Shown: one piece after another, positions 8,432-15,310 of the stretch
How the letters are laid out: every line of letters begins with the position of its first letter
Position numbering within the stretch: the stretch's first letter is position 1
DNA from: Maridesulfovibrio sp.
Lineage (GTDB): Bacteria; Desulfobacterota; Desulfovibrionia; Desulfovibrionales; Desulfovibrionaceae
Assembly (NCBI RefSeq): GCF_963676065.1
Contig: NZ_OY780933.1
Location: 248,001-312,000, forward strand
Direction of reading: 5' to 3'
Length of the DNA: 64,000 nucleotides
The notes under the pieces: model-generated
Told to the model about the DNA's origin: nothing
The model's database searches: none
What the model saw: the letters and a program-made list of their open reading frames with translations, nothing else
Program-made: the position numbers and the translations under genes

Positions 8432-8743
8432 ATGATAGAAATTACTGAAGCTGCACAAAAACAGCTTGAAAACTATTTTGCAGATAAAGACAGGACTCCC
8501 ATCCGCATCTACCTGGCCACAGGTGGCTGAGCTGGCCCCAGGCTGGCATTGGCTCTGGATGAGCCAAAAGATAACGATGTGAATTTTGAAATAGAAGGGT
8601 TCACTTTCCTGCTGGATAAAGACCTTAATGAACAAGGCAGCCCTTTCCGTGTTGACCTCAGCTATACCGGTTTTGTGATTGACTCTAAAATCGAGCTTGG
8701 CGGTGGTGGTGAATGCGGCTCCTGCTCTGGAAGCTGTGGCTAG
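8432..8743 (+). CDS. IscA/HesB-like selenoprotein (in-frame UGA read as selenocysteine)
   Basis: Read continuously from the ATG at 8432 (perfect AAGGAGG upstream at 8420-8426) to TAG at 8741-8743, this frame gives 103 residues with one in-frame TGA at codon 33 (8528-8530). The protein before and after the TGA is one A-type Fe-S carrier-like domain: MIEITEAAQKQLENYF before, then AGPRLALALDEP after. The TGA sits at the first conserved Cys of the family motif GGCSGPR (here GG-Sec-AGPR). A SECIS-like hairpin follows at 8549-8567. The C-terminus GGGGECGSCSGSCG is cysteine-rich but lacks the classical CGCG ending, so the Fe-S role may be unusual. A.k.a. HesB-like selenoproteins have been predicted in anaerobes. 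A conventional gene caller would truncate this gene or start it after the TGA. Confidence 0.88.
8549..8567 (+). promoter_or_regulatory. Bacterial SECIS-like hairpin
   Basis: TTGGCTC and GAGCCAA form a perfect seven-base stem around the loop TGGAT. The loop begins 25 bases after the UGA and has a G in its first two positions. This fits the general features of bacterial SECIS elements, which lie inside the coding region just downstream of the UGA and bind SelB. Confidence 0.7.
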
Positions 8744-8801
8744 ATAACAGCCTAATATAAAAAGCTTTTACATTGCAGTAAAATACGTTAGCGGCTTAAT
8801 G

Positions 8802-8828
8802 GTCGCCTCTTCGGAGGCGACTTTTTTT
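8802..8828 (+). terminator. Rho-independent terminator of the Sec-HesB gene
   Basis: GTCGCCTC and GAGGCGAC pair around a TTCG tetraloop and are followed by seven Ts. It lies 58 bases after the stop codon of the selenoprotein gene, so that gene is a single-gene transcript. Confidence 0.92.
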
Positions 8829-8915
8829 ATCACTTTTGTAACATTTTTTATTTTGCAGAGAACTGAAACAAGATGTAAGATGATCACCCTGTTGATTAAC
8901 AGAGTGGAGATTTAA

Positions 8916-9809
8916 GTGAGGAAACGGGAAAGAATCCAAGGTATTTTTTCAGCCCAGAGAATGTCCGTAATCGGAACGGGAACAACCAAAAAAAAGACTA
9001 AGCAACTTACATACTGGTATGCCGAAGAACAAGAAAACGGTGTCCTGAAAGTTCAAGCTATAAACGATAACTACATTCCCACCGGACCGGTCGTGGCAGT
9101 GGAAATGGAACTTTTTTTAAAAGACTACCATCCTGAACCGGAACTATATGTAAAAAAAGTCATTCCCAACCTGAAAAAGCTGGAAAAATCAATATCTTTA
9201 GGCGAAAGCCATCGTGCTAACGGTGAGACTTATAGCGCCGAGTATGAATTCAACAAAGCCATGAGCCTTGATGAAATGAACGTGCGCGTGAATTTCGGAC
9301 TGGGATTGACCTATTTCGACCGTGGTGAAGTTGAACGTGCGGAAAATATTTTCAAACGTCTTGTTTGTCTGGAAGGCAGTTTCGAACCGCAGCATAAACA
9401 CCTGTTCAACGAATTCGGTATATCTCTGCGTAAAAACGGCATGCACCAGCAGGCTCTGGCATATTATCTCAAAGCAATCGATCTGGTACAGAGTGATGAA
9501 AACCTGCATCTGAATATCGCCCGCGTCTATTTTGAAGCCGGGGAAATAAAACCCTGCCTCGAACACCTGCGCCAATCATTATTAATAAACAGGGAACTCG
9601 AAGAAGCCTGCGTTTTCCTGCAGTTTCTCAAAAGCAAAGGTTTTATAGAAGACTGCACGCTGGATCAGATAATTGGAAGAGAGAGCGACAGCAGCGATAT
9701 CATTGATTCACTGCTCAAGAAACCACCCAAAGAAGAAGCAAATCCGCTCAAATCGCAGACACCGAAAGCCAAATCAGCATCCCTGACTGAAGAACTTAAT
9801 TTCCTATAA
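8916..9809 (+). CDS. Tetratricopeptide repeat protein
   Basis: This 297-residue, probably cytoplasmic protein has no signal peptide. An N-terminal region of about 95 residues with no recognised fold (MSVIGTGTTKKKTKQ, then LTYWYAEEQENG) is followed by TPR units from about residue 97 to 220, visible as AEYEFNKAMSLDEMNVRVNF, HLFNEFGISLRKNGMHQQAL and NLHLNIARVYFEAGEIKPCL. The last 70 residues are polar and low complexity. Start codon is GTG with GGAG eight bases upstream. The gene is monocistronic between two terminators. No specific function can be assigned. Confidence 0.82.
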   Translation: MRKRERIQGIFSAQRMSVIGTGTTKKKTKQLTYWYAEEQENGVLKVQAINDNYIPTGPVVAVEMELFLKDYHPEPELYVKKVIPNLKKLEKSISLGESHRANGETYSAEYEFNKAMSLDEMNVRVNFGLGLTYFDRGEVERAENIFKRLVCLEGSFEPQHKHLFNEFGISLRKNGMHQQALAYYLKAIDLVQSDENLHLNIARVYFEAGEIKPCLEHLRQSLLINRELEEACVFLQFLKSKGFIEDCTLDQIIGRESDSSDIIDSLLKKPPKEEANPLKSQTPKAKSASLTEELNFL

Positions 9810-9817
9810 ATATAGAG

Positions 9818-9852
9818 AGTGGATCAGTCCGGGCAGGGCTGAATCCACTTTT
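9818..9852 (+). terminator. Terminator of the TPR gene overlapping the opposite gene's 3' end
   Basis: AGTGGATCAG (9818-9827) pairs with CTGAATCCACT (9839-9849, one bulged A), followed by TTTT. The hairpin extends into the stop region of the convergent binding-protein gene. Confidence 0.65.
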
Positions 9853-10582
9853 CCTGTATACCCTTGATGACTCCACGCTTTTGCAAGGCATCAAAGGCTT
9901 TCTGCCAAAGCAGGACCTTTGCGGGGTCAGTTGATTTTGAAAAAGCCATATACAGCTTGAGTTTGCGAAAAGATAAAACTGGAACGGCGTTGTTCAACAA
10001 TTCTTTATCATTTTTCAGAAACTCTTTAACTCCGATGTCTGATGTTGCCACCAGATCAATCCTGCCGCGGACAAGTTTTTTAAAATTAATTTTCTGGCTG
10101 TCGGTAACTTCTAGATTGGTAAAGCCCATACTTTTCAGAAATTGAGCTCTTGCGTCATCACGATACACACCTATCCCTGATACCTTTTTGGCTTCACTCA
10201 GGCTGCTTAGCTTTCGCCCATTTTTTCGCCCATAGAAAACCCAATTATAACAGGCAACAGGACCTACCCATTGAAACAAAGCCTCCCTTGCCTTTGTCCT
10301 ACTGGTGGAAAAAAGCATCACATCGGGCTGGGTCTGCAAAAATTTGTAACCACGGGCCCACGGCATAACTTCAATGGGGGTGTCACAACCAAGTTCTTTT
10401 TTTATGGCCTCGACAATTTCCACTCCGAACCCGATCAAATCACCTTCATCGTCTTCATAAGCGGAGGGAGGACTTAACTCTGTAATAATTTTTAAATTAC
10501 AGTCCGCTGCCCGCGTTGCAGAATCAGTCAGCGCAACGATTAATAATCCTAAAAAAAGTACATAAAAAAAACTTTTCACCAC
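9824..10582 (-). CDS. Periplasmic solute-binding protein, family 3 (amino acid type)
   Basis: This 252-residue protein has an N-terminal signal peptide (VKSFFYVLFLGLLIVAL, cleavage near TRAA). The rest matches the bacterial extracellular solute-binding family 3 fold: DLIGFGVEIVEAI (lobe 1), RGYKFLQTQPDVMLFSTSRT, and ARAQFLKSMGF in the hinge. These proteins capture amino acids or act as sensor modules. No permease or ATPase gene is adjacent, so it may be an orphan binding protein. Start is GTG with AAGGGG six bases upstream. The gene is monocistronic and convergent with the TPR gene. Confidence 0.82.
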   Translation of the reverse strand: MVKSFFYVLFLGLLIVALTDSATRAADCNLKIITELSPPSAYEDDEGDLIGFGVEIVEAIKKELGCDTPIEVMPWARGYKFLQTQPDVMLFSTSRTKAREALFQWVGPVACYNWVFYGRKNGRKLSSLSEAKKVSGIGVYRDDARAQFLKSMGFTNLEVTDSQKINFKKLVRGRIDLVATSDIGVKEFLKNDKELLNNAVPVLSFRKLKLYMAFSKSTDPAKVLLWQKAFDALQKRGVIKGIQEKWIQPCPD

Positions 10583-10695
10583 AGCCAGCCCCTTTTGATT
10601 GCCGCACAGGATTTTGTTTAAATATAACCTGACTGAAAGCTAAAAACAACCGCCACACTATTTTTTTTTGGATCTATTAAATTTTGCATTAAAAA

Positions 10696-10723
10696 GCCGG
10701 AAACAGGTAATCCTGTTTCCGGC
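10696..10723 (-). terminator. Rho-independent terminator of the CBS/ACT gene
   Basis: GCCGGAAACAGG and CCTGTTTCCGGC form a perfect 12-base stem around TAAT. On the minus strand it is followed by TTTTT, which matches the CBS/ACT gene that ends at 10764. Confidence 0.9.
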
Positions 10724-10763
10724 TTCAAAAGATTAAGACAATTTCAAAAAAGACCTGATAAAT

Positions 10764-11423
10764 TTATTTTCCTGTCCACTCAGACATGAAATCTTCAGGG
10801 CCGACAACCATGTAGCCGCGTTCCTGAAGAGCCGCCACGATGGGAGAGGCATCTTCCGTGTCCACACGCACAACCACCATCCTGCGATTGTTATGGTGAA
10901 AAAGACCGGTGCTGATAATACTGTACTTCATGTTAGAGATAATACCGGCCACTTCATAAAGCACTCCGGTCCGCTCCTCTACATCTACAACAATACGAGA
11001 GCCGCCCTGCTTAAGGCCCATTTCTTCAACCAGCAATTCAAGCATTTTGTTGCGGTTGATGTAGCCGATGAGATTTTTTGCTTCATCGACGACAGCCAGC
11101 CCTGAAAGATTCATTTCAAACATCAGATCCGCAGCAGCTTCAATCTCAGTTTCCGGAGGAATGGTAGTAATGGTTTTACGCACCACCTCTCTGACGGTCA
11201 GCTTGCTGAGAAGATAGTTCAGTTCATGCTTGTCCAATGAGCTGATCACTGAAGGAAGGGCCGCACGGACATCCTCTTTGGTGACATAGCCCACGAGGTC
11301 GTCGCCCTCTTTGACAAGAAGCATCCACAACTGATTGTCTTCCAGAATTTTGTCCGCTTCCTTTACCAGAGTGTCAGGGGTTACGGTCACAAAGTCCTTG
11401 AGCATTTTCAGTCCCACATACAT
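10764..11423 (-). CDS. CBS-pair and ACT domain protein (AcuB-like)
   Basis: This 219-residue cytoplasmic protein has two CBS motifs (first from about residue 1 to 60, ending GYVTKEDV; second around TTIPPETEIEAAADLMFEMN to GYINRNKML), then an ACT domain from about residue 145 (SRIVVDVEERTGVLYEVAGI). CBS pairs bind adenine nucleotides and ACT domains bind amino acids, so it is a likely allosteric sensor; AcuB-like proteins have this order. The target is unknown. I chose the ATG at 11423 because GGAGG lies eight bases upstream; in-frame ATGs at 11429 and 11486 are less well placed. Confidence 0.85.
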   Translation of the reverse strand: MYVGLKMLKDFVTVTPDTLVKEADKILEDNQLWMLLVKEGDDLVGYVTKEDVRAALPSVISSLDKHELNYLLSKLTVREVVRKTITTIPPETEIEAAADLMFEMNLSGLAVVDEAKNLIGYINRNKMLELLVEEMGLKQGGSRIVVDVEERTGVLYEVAGIISNMKYSIISTGLFHHNNRRMVVVRVDTEDASPIVAALQERGYMVVGPEDFMSEWTGK

Positions 11424-11681
11424 CTGCATGTCCTCCAGAGTCCGGCAATAGTCCGGTGCGTAAAAAAGTTTAATTGAAATACCCACACCCCATACCCAAG
11501 CTTTCGCGCACTTGCAAGGAATGCCCTCGTCTGCGGATATTTTTTACTTTATCATAACGACGACCAAAAACACTCTATCATATAGATGAAATATAAATGC
11601 TGTTCACCGTGTCACCATAGTTATACATTTATGCGCTAAAGCACCTTGCCCCTGTTAATTTTTTGGGTTAGTCCAAAATCC

Positions 11682-12032
11682 ATGCACGAAATGTCAATAG
11701 CGCAAAGTATACTTGCAATCATTGAAGAGGAAATGGAAAAGCAACCCGGTGCCAGCCTCAAGAAAGTTGTGGTAGGTAACGGAGCGCTTGCTGGAGTAGT
11801 CTCTGATGCTCTTACTTTCGGCTGGGAAGCGGTTACCGTGGGAACATCCCTGCAAGGCTCTGTTCTGGAAGTAAACGAAATTCCCATCAAAGTCCGCTGC
11901 GGCGGGTGTAAACACGAATTTTTCCCCGAAGACAAACTTTACATGAATTGCCCGGAATGCGGTCTGGAAATTGGTCATGAAGTTCTTCAGGGCAAGGAAT
12001 TGCAAATCGAAAGCATTGAGATTGACGATTAA
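11682..12032 (+). CDS. hypA: Hydrogenase nickel-insertion protein HypA
   Basis: This 116-residue protein starts with the Ni-binding MHE motif (MHEMSIAQS) that fixes the start at 11682. It has the HypA zinc site built from two CxxC pairs (CGGC and CPEC). HypA delivers Ni to the [NiFe]-hydrogenase large subunit together with HypB. hypB follows after 17 bases. No hydrogenase structural genes lie in the window. Confidence 0.95.
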   Translation: MHEMSIAQSILAIIEEEMEKQPGASLKKVVVGNGALAGVVSDALTFGWEAVTVGTSLQGSVLEVNEIPIKVRCGGCKHEFFPEDKLYMNCPECGLEIGHEVLQGKELQIESIEIDD

Positions 12033-12048
12033 CCTTAAGGAGTTGGAA

Positions 12049-12705
12049 ATGGGTGAAATCCCTGTGGTACGCAATATTCTGGAAGCAAATGACAGAATTG
12101 CCGATGAACTGAAACAGTTTTTCAAAGAAAAAAATATTCTTTGCCTCAACCTCATGAGCTCACCCGGGTCCGGTAAAACCAGCCTATTGGAAAAGACCCT
12201 CGCGGACCTCAAAGATGAATTCAAGATGGCGGTTATCGAAGGAGACCTGCAAACCGATAACGATGCTCGCAGAGTAGCCGCTACCGGAGCACAGGCTGTA
12301 CAGATTAACACCGAAGGCGGATGCCATCTCAACTCCAGCCAGGTTAAGGAAGCTCTTTCCCTGATTGATCTCGAAGGGGTGGATATCCTTTTCGTAGAAA
12401 ATGTGGGCAACCTCGTATGTCCCGCCGAATTCAACGTAGGTGAAGACCACAAAATCACTCTGCTTACTGTAACGGAAGGGGATGATAAACCTGAGAAATA
12501 TCCCCTCATGTTTCACATTTCATCAGTGATGATCCTCAACAAAATAGATCTTCTGCCCTACGTGGATTTCGACCTTGAAAAAGCGCAGCAGCATGCGCGC
12601 AAGCTCAATGCCGACATCGCCCTCTTCCCCCTCTCCTGCCGCACCCGCGAAGGATTGGAAGGGTGGTACGAATGGCTCCGCAAGGCCCGCGAAGCTAAGA
12701 AATAA
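12049..12705 (+). CDS. hypB: Hydrogenase maturation GTPase HypB
   Basis: This 218-residue SIMIBI GTPase has the P-loop SSPGSGKTS, the [10 protein letters not shown] switch region, and NKIDLL for guanine recognition. Conserved Cys/His residues that bind metal at the GTPase domain (GGCHL and NLVCP) are present. It lacks the N-terminal histidine-rich nickel-storage stretch found in some homologues. HypB drives Ni transfer from HypA. The ATG at 12049 has AAGGAG six bases upstream and is placed 17 bases after hypA. Confidence 0.95.
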   Translation: MGEIPVVRNILEANDRIADELKQFFKEKNILCLNLMSSPGSGKTSLLEKTLADLKDEFKMAVIEGDLQTDNDARRVAATGAQAVQINTEGGCHLNSSQVKEALSLIDLEGVDILFVENVGNLVCPAEFNVGEDHKITLLTVTEGDDKPEKYPLMFHISSVMILNKIDLLPYVDFDLEKAQQHARKLNADIALFPLSCRTREGLEGWYEWLRKAREAKK

Positions 12706-12711
12706 TAAAAG

Positions 12712-12808
12712 CCTCCGGCGGCCCTGCCGGGGGTTTTAGAGCTTTTTGCAAAAGGGAGTCCAGAGGGAAAAAACTTATACATAAGTTTTCCCCTCTGGCC
12801 GCCGGAGG
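12712..12808 (+). repeat. Nested inverted repeat containing the ribosome-binding site of the next gene
   Basis: CCTCCGGCGGCC (12712-12723) is exactly complementary to GGCCGCCGGAGG (12797-12808). Inside, CCAGAGGGAAAAAACTTAT (12760-12778) pairs with ATAAGTTTTCCCCTCTGG (12781-12798) with one bulge. The outer right arm includes GGAGG (12804-12808), the Shine-Dalgarno of the sigma-54 activator gene at 12819. The 5' part can alternatively fold as CCTCCGGC-GCCGGGGG followed by TTTT, a plausible hypB terminator. Long GC-rich intergenic elements of this look recur in Desulfovibrio genomes as I remember them, so it may be a mobile or dispersed repeat. Confidence 0.75.
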
Positions 12809-12818
12809 AATAGATATC

Positions 12819-14153
12819 ATGAAATTCCCCAGTAATCTGCCTTGCTCTGCTGTCCTTGACTCCCTTGCAGACGGGGTCTTCACGGTAGACCGGGATTGGA
12901 ACATCACTTTCTTCAACGAAGCGGCCAGCCGGATTACCGGTATTCCCGCCGAAGAAGCAGTGGGGGCCAAATGCTGGGATGTGTTCCACTCCAGTCTCTG
13001 CGACGGGGACTGCGCCCTGCGGTCCTGCCTGAACGATTGCGGACGAATCTCCAACAAATCCATATTCTTCATTCACGCGGATGGCCGCAAGGTGCCTGTA
13101 TCCATCAGCGCCGCACCGCTCGTTGATGCACAGGGACGCACACTTGGTGGAGTGGAAAGCTTCCGGGACCTGACGGATATCCAGATGATCCGCCGTGAAG
13201 TCGAGGACTCATGGCGCTTTGAAGACATCATCGGTAAAAGCGAAAAACTTGGCAAAGTTTTCACCATACTGCCGCAGGTCAGCAAAAGTGAAGCAACGGT
13301 TCTGCTACTAGGTGAATCCGGCACCGGTAAGGAATTGTTCGCCCGGGCTATCCATAATTTAAGTGAACGCAAGCACGGCCCCTTTGTTGCAGTAAACTGC
13401 GGCGCCCTGCCCGACAATCTTCTTGAGTCCGAACTTTTCGGTTACAAAGCAGGAGCCTTTACTGATGCCCGCAAGGATAAAGCCGGTCGTTTTGAACTGG
13501 CCGCCGGCGGTACCATCTTTCTTGATGAAATCGGGGACATGCCGGCTAAACTGCAAGTGAAGCTGCTGCGGGTGTTGCAGGAAAAAACCTTTGAACCTCT
13601 GGGCGCGGTCGAAAGCGTGAAGGCTAATGTACGCATTGTAGCCGCCACCAACAAAAATCTGGCCGACCTGGTGGACCAAGGACAATTCAGGCAGGATCTC
13701 TATTACCGCTTAAATGTTGTTACGCTGAATCTCCCCGCACTCAAAGACCGGGTAGAAGACATCCCTCTACTGATCAACCATTTCGTCAACAGACTTAATG
13801 CCCTGCAGGGCAAGGATATCGACGGCATTTCCGAAGACACCCTGCATATCCTCATGCGCCATCCGTATCCCGGTAATGTTCGCGAACTGGAGAACATTCT
13901 TGAATTCGCCTTTATTCTCTGCCCTTCCGGCTTTATTCAGGTAGAACACCTGCCCGAATATCTACAACCCAAAGCCAAAGACAATACGCCAGACGCCGAT
14001 ATGCCCATGACCATGGAAGAAGTAAAATGTATGGCCGTTCGCCGTGCATTAGAACGCAATAACGGGAAAAAAATGGCAACCTGCCGCGAGCTGGGAATAT
14101 CCAAAGACACCCTGCGGCGCACCATCTCCCGCTGCGACAAACTGGACGCATAA
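12819..14153 (+). CDS. Sigma-54-dependent transcriptional activator with cysteine-rich PAS domain (ORP regulator)
   Basis: This 444-residue activator has an N-terminal PAS domain (about 8-120), an AAA+ domain and a C-terminal Fis-type helix-turn-helix ([18 protein letters not shown]). Walker A is GESGTGKE at 165-172 and Walker B lies in IFLDEIGDM near 235. The sigma-54 contact loop reads GAFTDA instead of GAFTGA at 212-217. The PAS holds Cys at 52, 61, 65, 70 and 74, suggesting redox or Fe-S sensing. The gene order with the downstream NifX-like and Mrp genes matches the ORP locus of D. vulgaris, where the cognate activator is a sigma-54 protein. Its ribosome-binding site lies inside a strong hairpin (12712-12808). 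Confidence 0.9.
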   Translation: MKFPSNLPCSAVLDSLADGVFTVDRDWNITFFNEAASRITGIPAEEAVGAKCWDVFHSSLCDGDCALRSCLNDCGRISNKSIFFIHADGRKVPVSISAAPLVDAQGRTLGGVESFRDLTDIQMIRREVEDSWRFEDIIGKSEKLGKVFTILPQVSKSEATVLLLGESGTGKELFARAIHNLSERKHGPFVAVNCGALPDNLLESELFGYKAGAFTDARKDKAGRFELAAGGTIFLDEIGDMPAKLQVKLLRVLQEKTFEPLGAVESVKANVRIVAATNKNLADLVDQGQFRQDLYYRLNVVTLNLPALKDRVEDIPLLINHFVNRLNALQGKDIDGISEDTLHILMRHPYPGNVRELENILEFAFILCPSGFIQVEHLPEYLQPKAKDNTPDADMPMTMEEVKCMAVRRALERNNGKKMATCRELGISKDTLRRTISRCDKLDA

Positions 14154-14172
14154 TTAGTCCGTCATCTCATCT

Positions 14173-14195
14173 TTTCGGCTAAATATGAGCCGAAA
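14173..14195. promoter_or_regulatory. Possible enhancer site (dyad) for the sigma-54 activator
   Basis: TTTCGGCT-N7-AGCCGAAA is a perfect eight-base dyad 62 bases upstream of the -24 element at 14257. No T tract follows, so a terminator is unlikely. A Fis-type activator would bind such a dyad; this is inferred from position and symmetry. Confidence 0.5.
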
Positions 14196-14256
14196 CACGC
14201 TTCCCCTCTCACTCTACCATTAGATAATATACTGAATTAACTTGCGTTAATATTCA

Positions 14257-14271
14257 TGGCACAGACTATGC
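14257..14271 (+). promoter_or_regulatory. Sigma-54 (-24/-12) promoter
   Basis: TGGCACAGACTATGC matches the consensus TGGCACG-N4-TTGC with GG and GC correctly spaced. It lies between the activator gene and the ORP genes. The expected transcription start is around 14282-14284, one or two bases before the ATG at 14285. Confidence 0.75.
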
Positions 14272-14284
14272 CTATTGTATTGCC

Positions 14285-14752
14285 ATGAGAAGATACGAAG
14301 GACGCGATAACAATTCTACACTGCTTTGTTTAGCCTGTTATGGAGACAGGCTGGCCTCCGTATTCGACAATGCACCGGAACTTAAGCTGTTCCGGATGGA
14401 AGACAATAAAATTTGCCCCGCAGGTTACCTATCCCTTCCCTCAAAAGACCCAAAGGACAGGACATCCGCCATTATGACCTGCGGGGCAACGTTTTTAATA
14501 TGTGGCGCAATATGCGGTTGCACCATGAATGAAATGGAACAGGCCGGAGTCAGAGTCATTCCCTGGATAAGCGGAATGATCGATGATGTGCTCACGGCCT
14601 ATCAACAGAACTGTCTGGAAAATCTTGTAATGCCCGGTTGCCGAGGCAGAGGCAGATGCGGACAGGGAAACAGAGGAGTCAGGGGCAGAAGGAACGCGCA
14701 GGAAAATATTAATCCCGGCGGACCGTCCTTGAACTCGGTAGCAAAGGAGTAA
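14285..14752 (+). CDS. NifX/NifB-like dinitrogenase Fe-Mo cofactor family protein (ORP locus)
   Basis: This 155-residue protein has the core of the NifX-type Fe-Mo cofactor-binding fold (LLCLACYGDRLASVFD, then a GATFLICGAI segment) and a Gly/Arg/Cys-rich tail (MPGCRGRGRCGQG). In the D. vulgaris ORP operon a comparable gene precedes orp, and this is its likely counterpart (DVU2107 type). The predicted sigma-54 start falls almost on the ATG, so either the mRNA is nearly leaderless or translation starts further in; no clear internal start was found. It ends five bases before orp. Confidence 0.75.
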   Translation: MRRYEGRDNNSTLLCLACYGDRLASVFDNAPELKLFRMEDNKICPAGYLSLPSKDPKDRTSAIMTCGATFLICGAICGCTMNEMEQAGVRVIPWISGMIDDVLTAYQQNCLENLVMPGCRGRGRCGQGNRGVRGRRNAQENINPGGPSLNSVAKE

Positions 14753-14757
14753 ATAAT

Positions 14758-15117
14758 ATGAAAATAGCCATCAGCTGTCAGGGCAACGATCTCAATGGTG
14801 AAATCGACCCGCGTTTCGGTCGCGCAAAAGGTTTTCTGATCTGCGACACCGATGCCGATACTCAGGAATACGTTGATAACACTCAAAATCTTAACGCCGC
14901 TCAGGGTGCCGGAATTCAGGCAGCTCAAAACGTAGCTGCAACAGGAGCAAAGGCGGTTCTGACCGGACATGTTGGCCCTAAAGCCTTCACCGCGCTCGAT
15001 AAAGGTTCAATCAAGGTCTATCTCATTGAAGAAGGAACCGTCGCCAAGGCTCTGGCAGATTTCAAAGCCGGTAAGCTTGAAGCTGCCGCCGATGCCGACA
15101 AACCCGGGCACTGGTAA
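14758..15117 (+). CDS. orp: Orange protein ORP-like, NifX-type cofactor-binding protein
   Basis: This 119-residue protein matches the small Fe-Mo cofactor-binding family (MKIAISCQGNDLNGEIDPRFGRAKGFLICD) in length and fold. In Desulfovibrio the ORP protein of this type carries a Mo/Cu-sulfide cluster. Position between the NifX-like gene and the Mrp-NifX fusion supports this identity. AAAGGAG lies about six bases upstream. The sequence alone does not show the cluster type. Confidence 0.78.
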   Translation: MKIAISCQGNDLNGEIDPRFGRAKGFLICDTDADTQEYVDNTQNLNAAQGAGIQAAQNVAATGAKAVLTGHVGPKAFTALDKGSIKVYLIEEGTVAKALADFKAGKLEAAADADKPGHW

Positions 15118-15131
15118 AATTTCCACATACC

Positions 15132-15261
15132 GTTCAGTCATGTCTTTTCTCCTCTCCCTTGCTCTGCGGGCATGACTGAACAATTTACCAGCATTGACAA
15201 GTCTGGTTCACGTCTTATTTTACCATGAAATGTCTACTGTAACAGATTGAAAAAATCTGTT
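15132..15261 (+). promoter_or_regulatory. Leader between orp and mrp with hairpins and a terminator-like element
   Basis: GTTCAGTCATG (15132-15142) pairs with CATGACTGAAC (15171-15181) over a 28-base loop. A perfect TTGACA occurs at 15194-15199 with TATTTT 16 bases downstream. AACAGATT-N5-AATCTGTT followed by TTTT (15241-15265) looks like a terminator. The next hairpin CCCCTC-N8-GAGGGG sits just before the Shine-Dalgarno of the Mrp gene. The gene may thus have its own promoter or be controlled by premature termination; which is not decided by sequence. Confidence 0.45.
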
Positions 15262-15310
15262 TTTTATAATGACAACCCCCTCTTCAAGACGAGGGGCAGG
15301 AGATTGATAT

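Noticed and set aside
8549..8743. A separate 64-residue gene starting after the TGA
   Set aside because: Start is a TTG inside the SECIS-like stem with no ribosome-binding site; the upstream in-frame segment is the same domain, so a selenoprotein explains both pieces.
8432..8743. Calling the HesB gene a nonsense-mutated pseudogene
   Set aside because: The ribosome-binding site is perfect, both sides of the TGA are conserved-looking, the TGA sits exactly at a Cys ligand and a SECIS-like hairpin and strong terminator are present.
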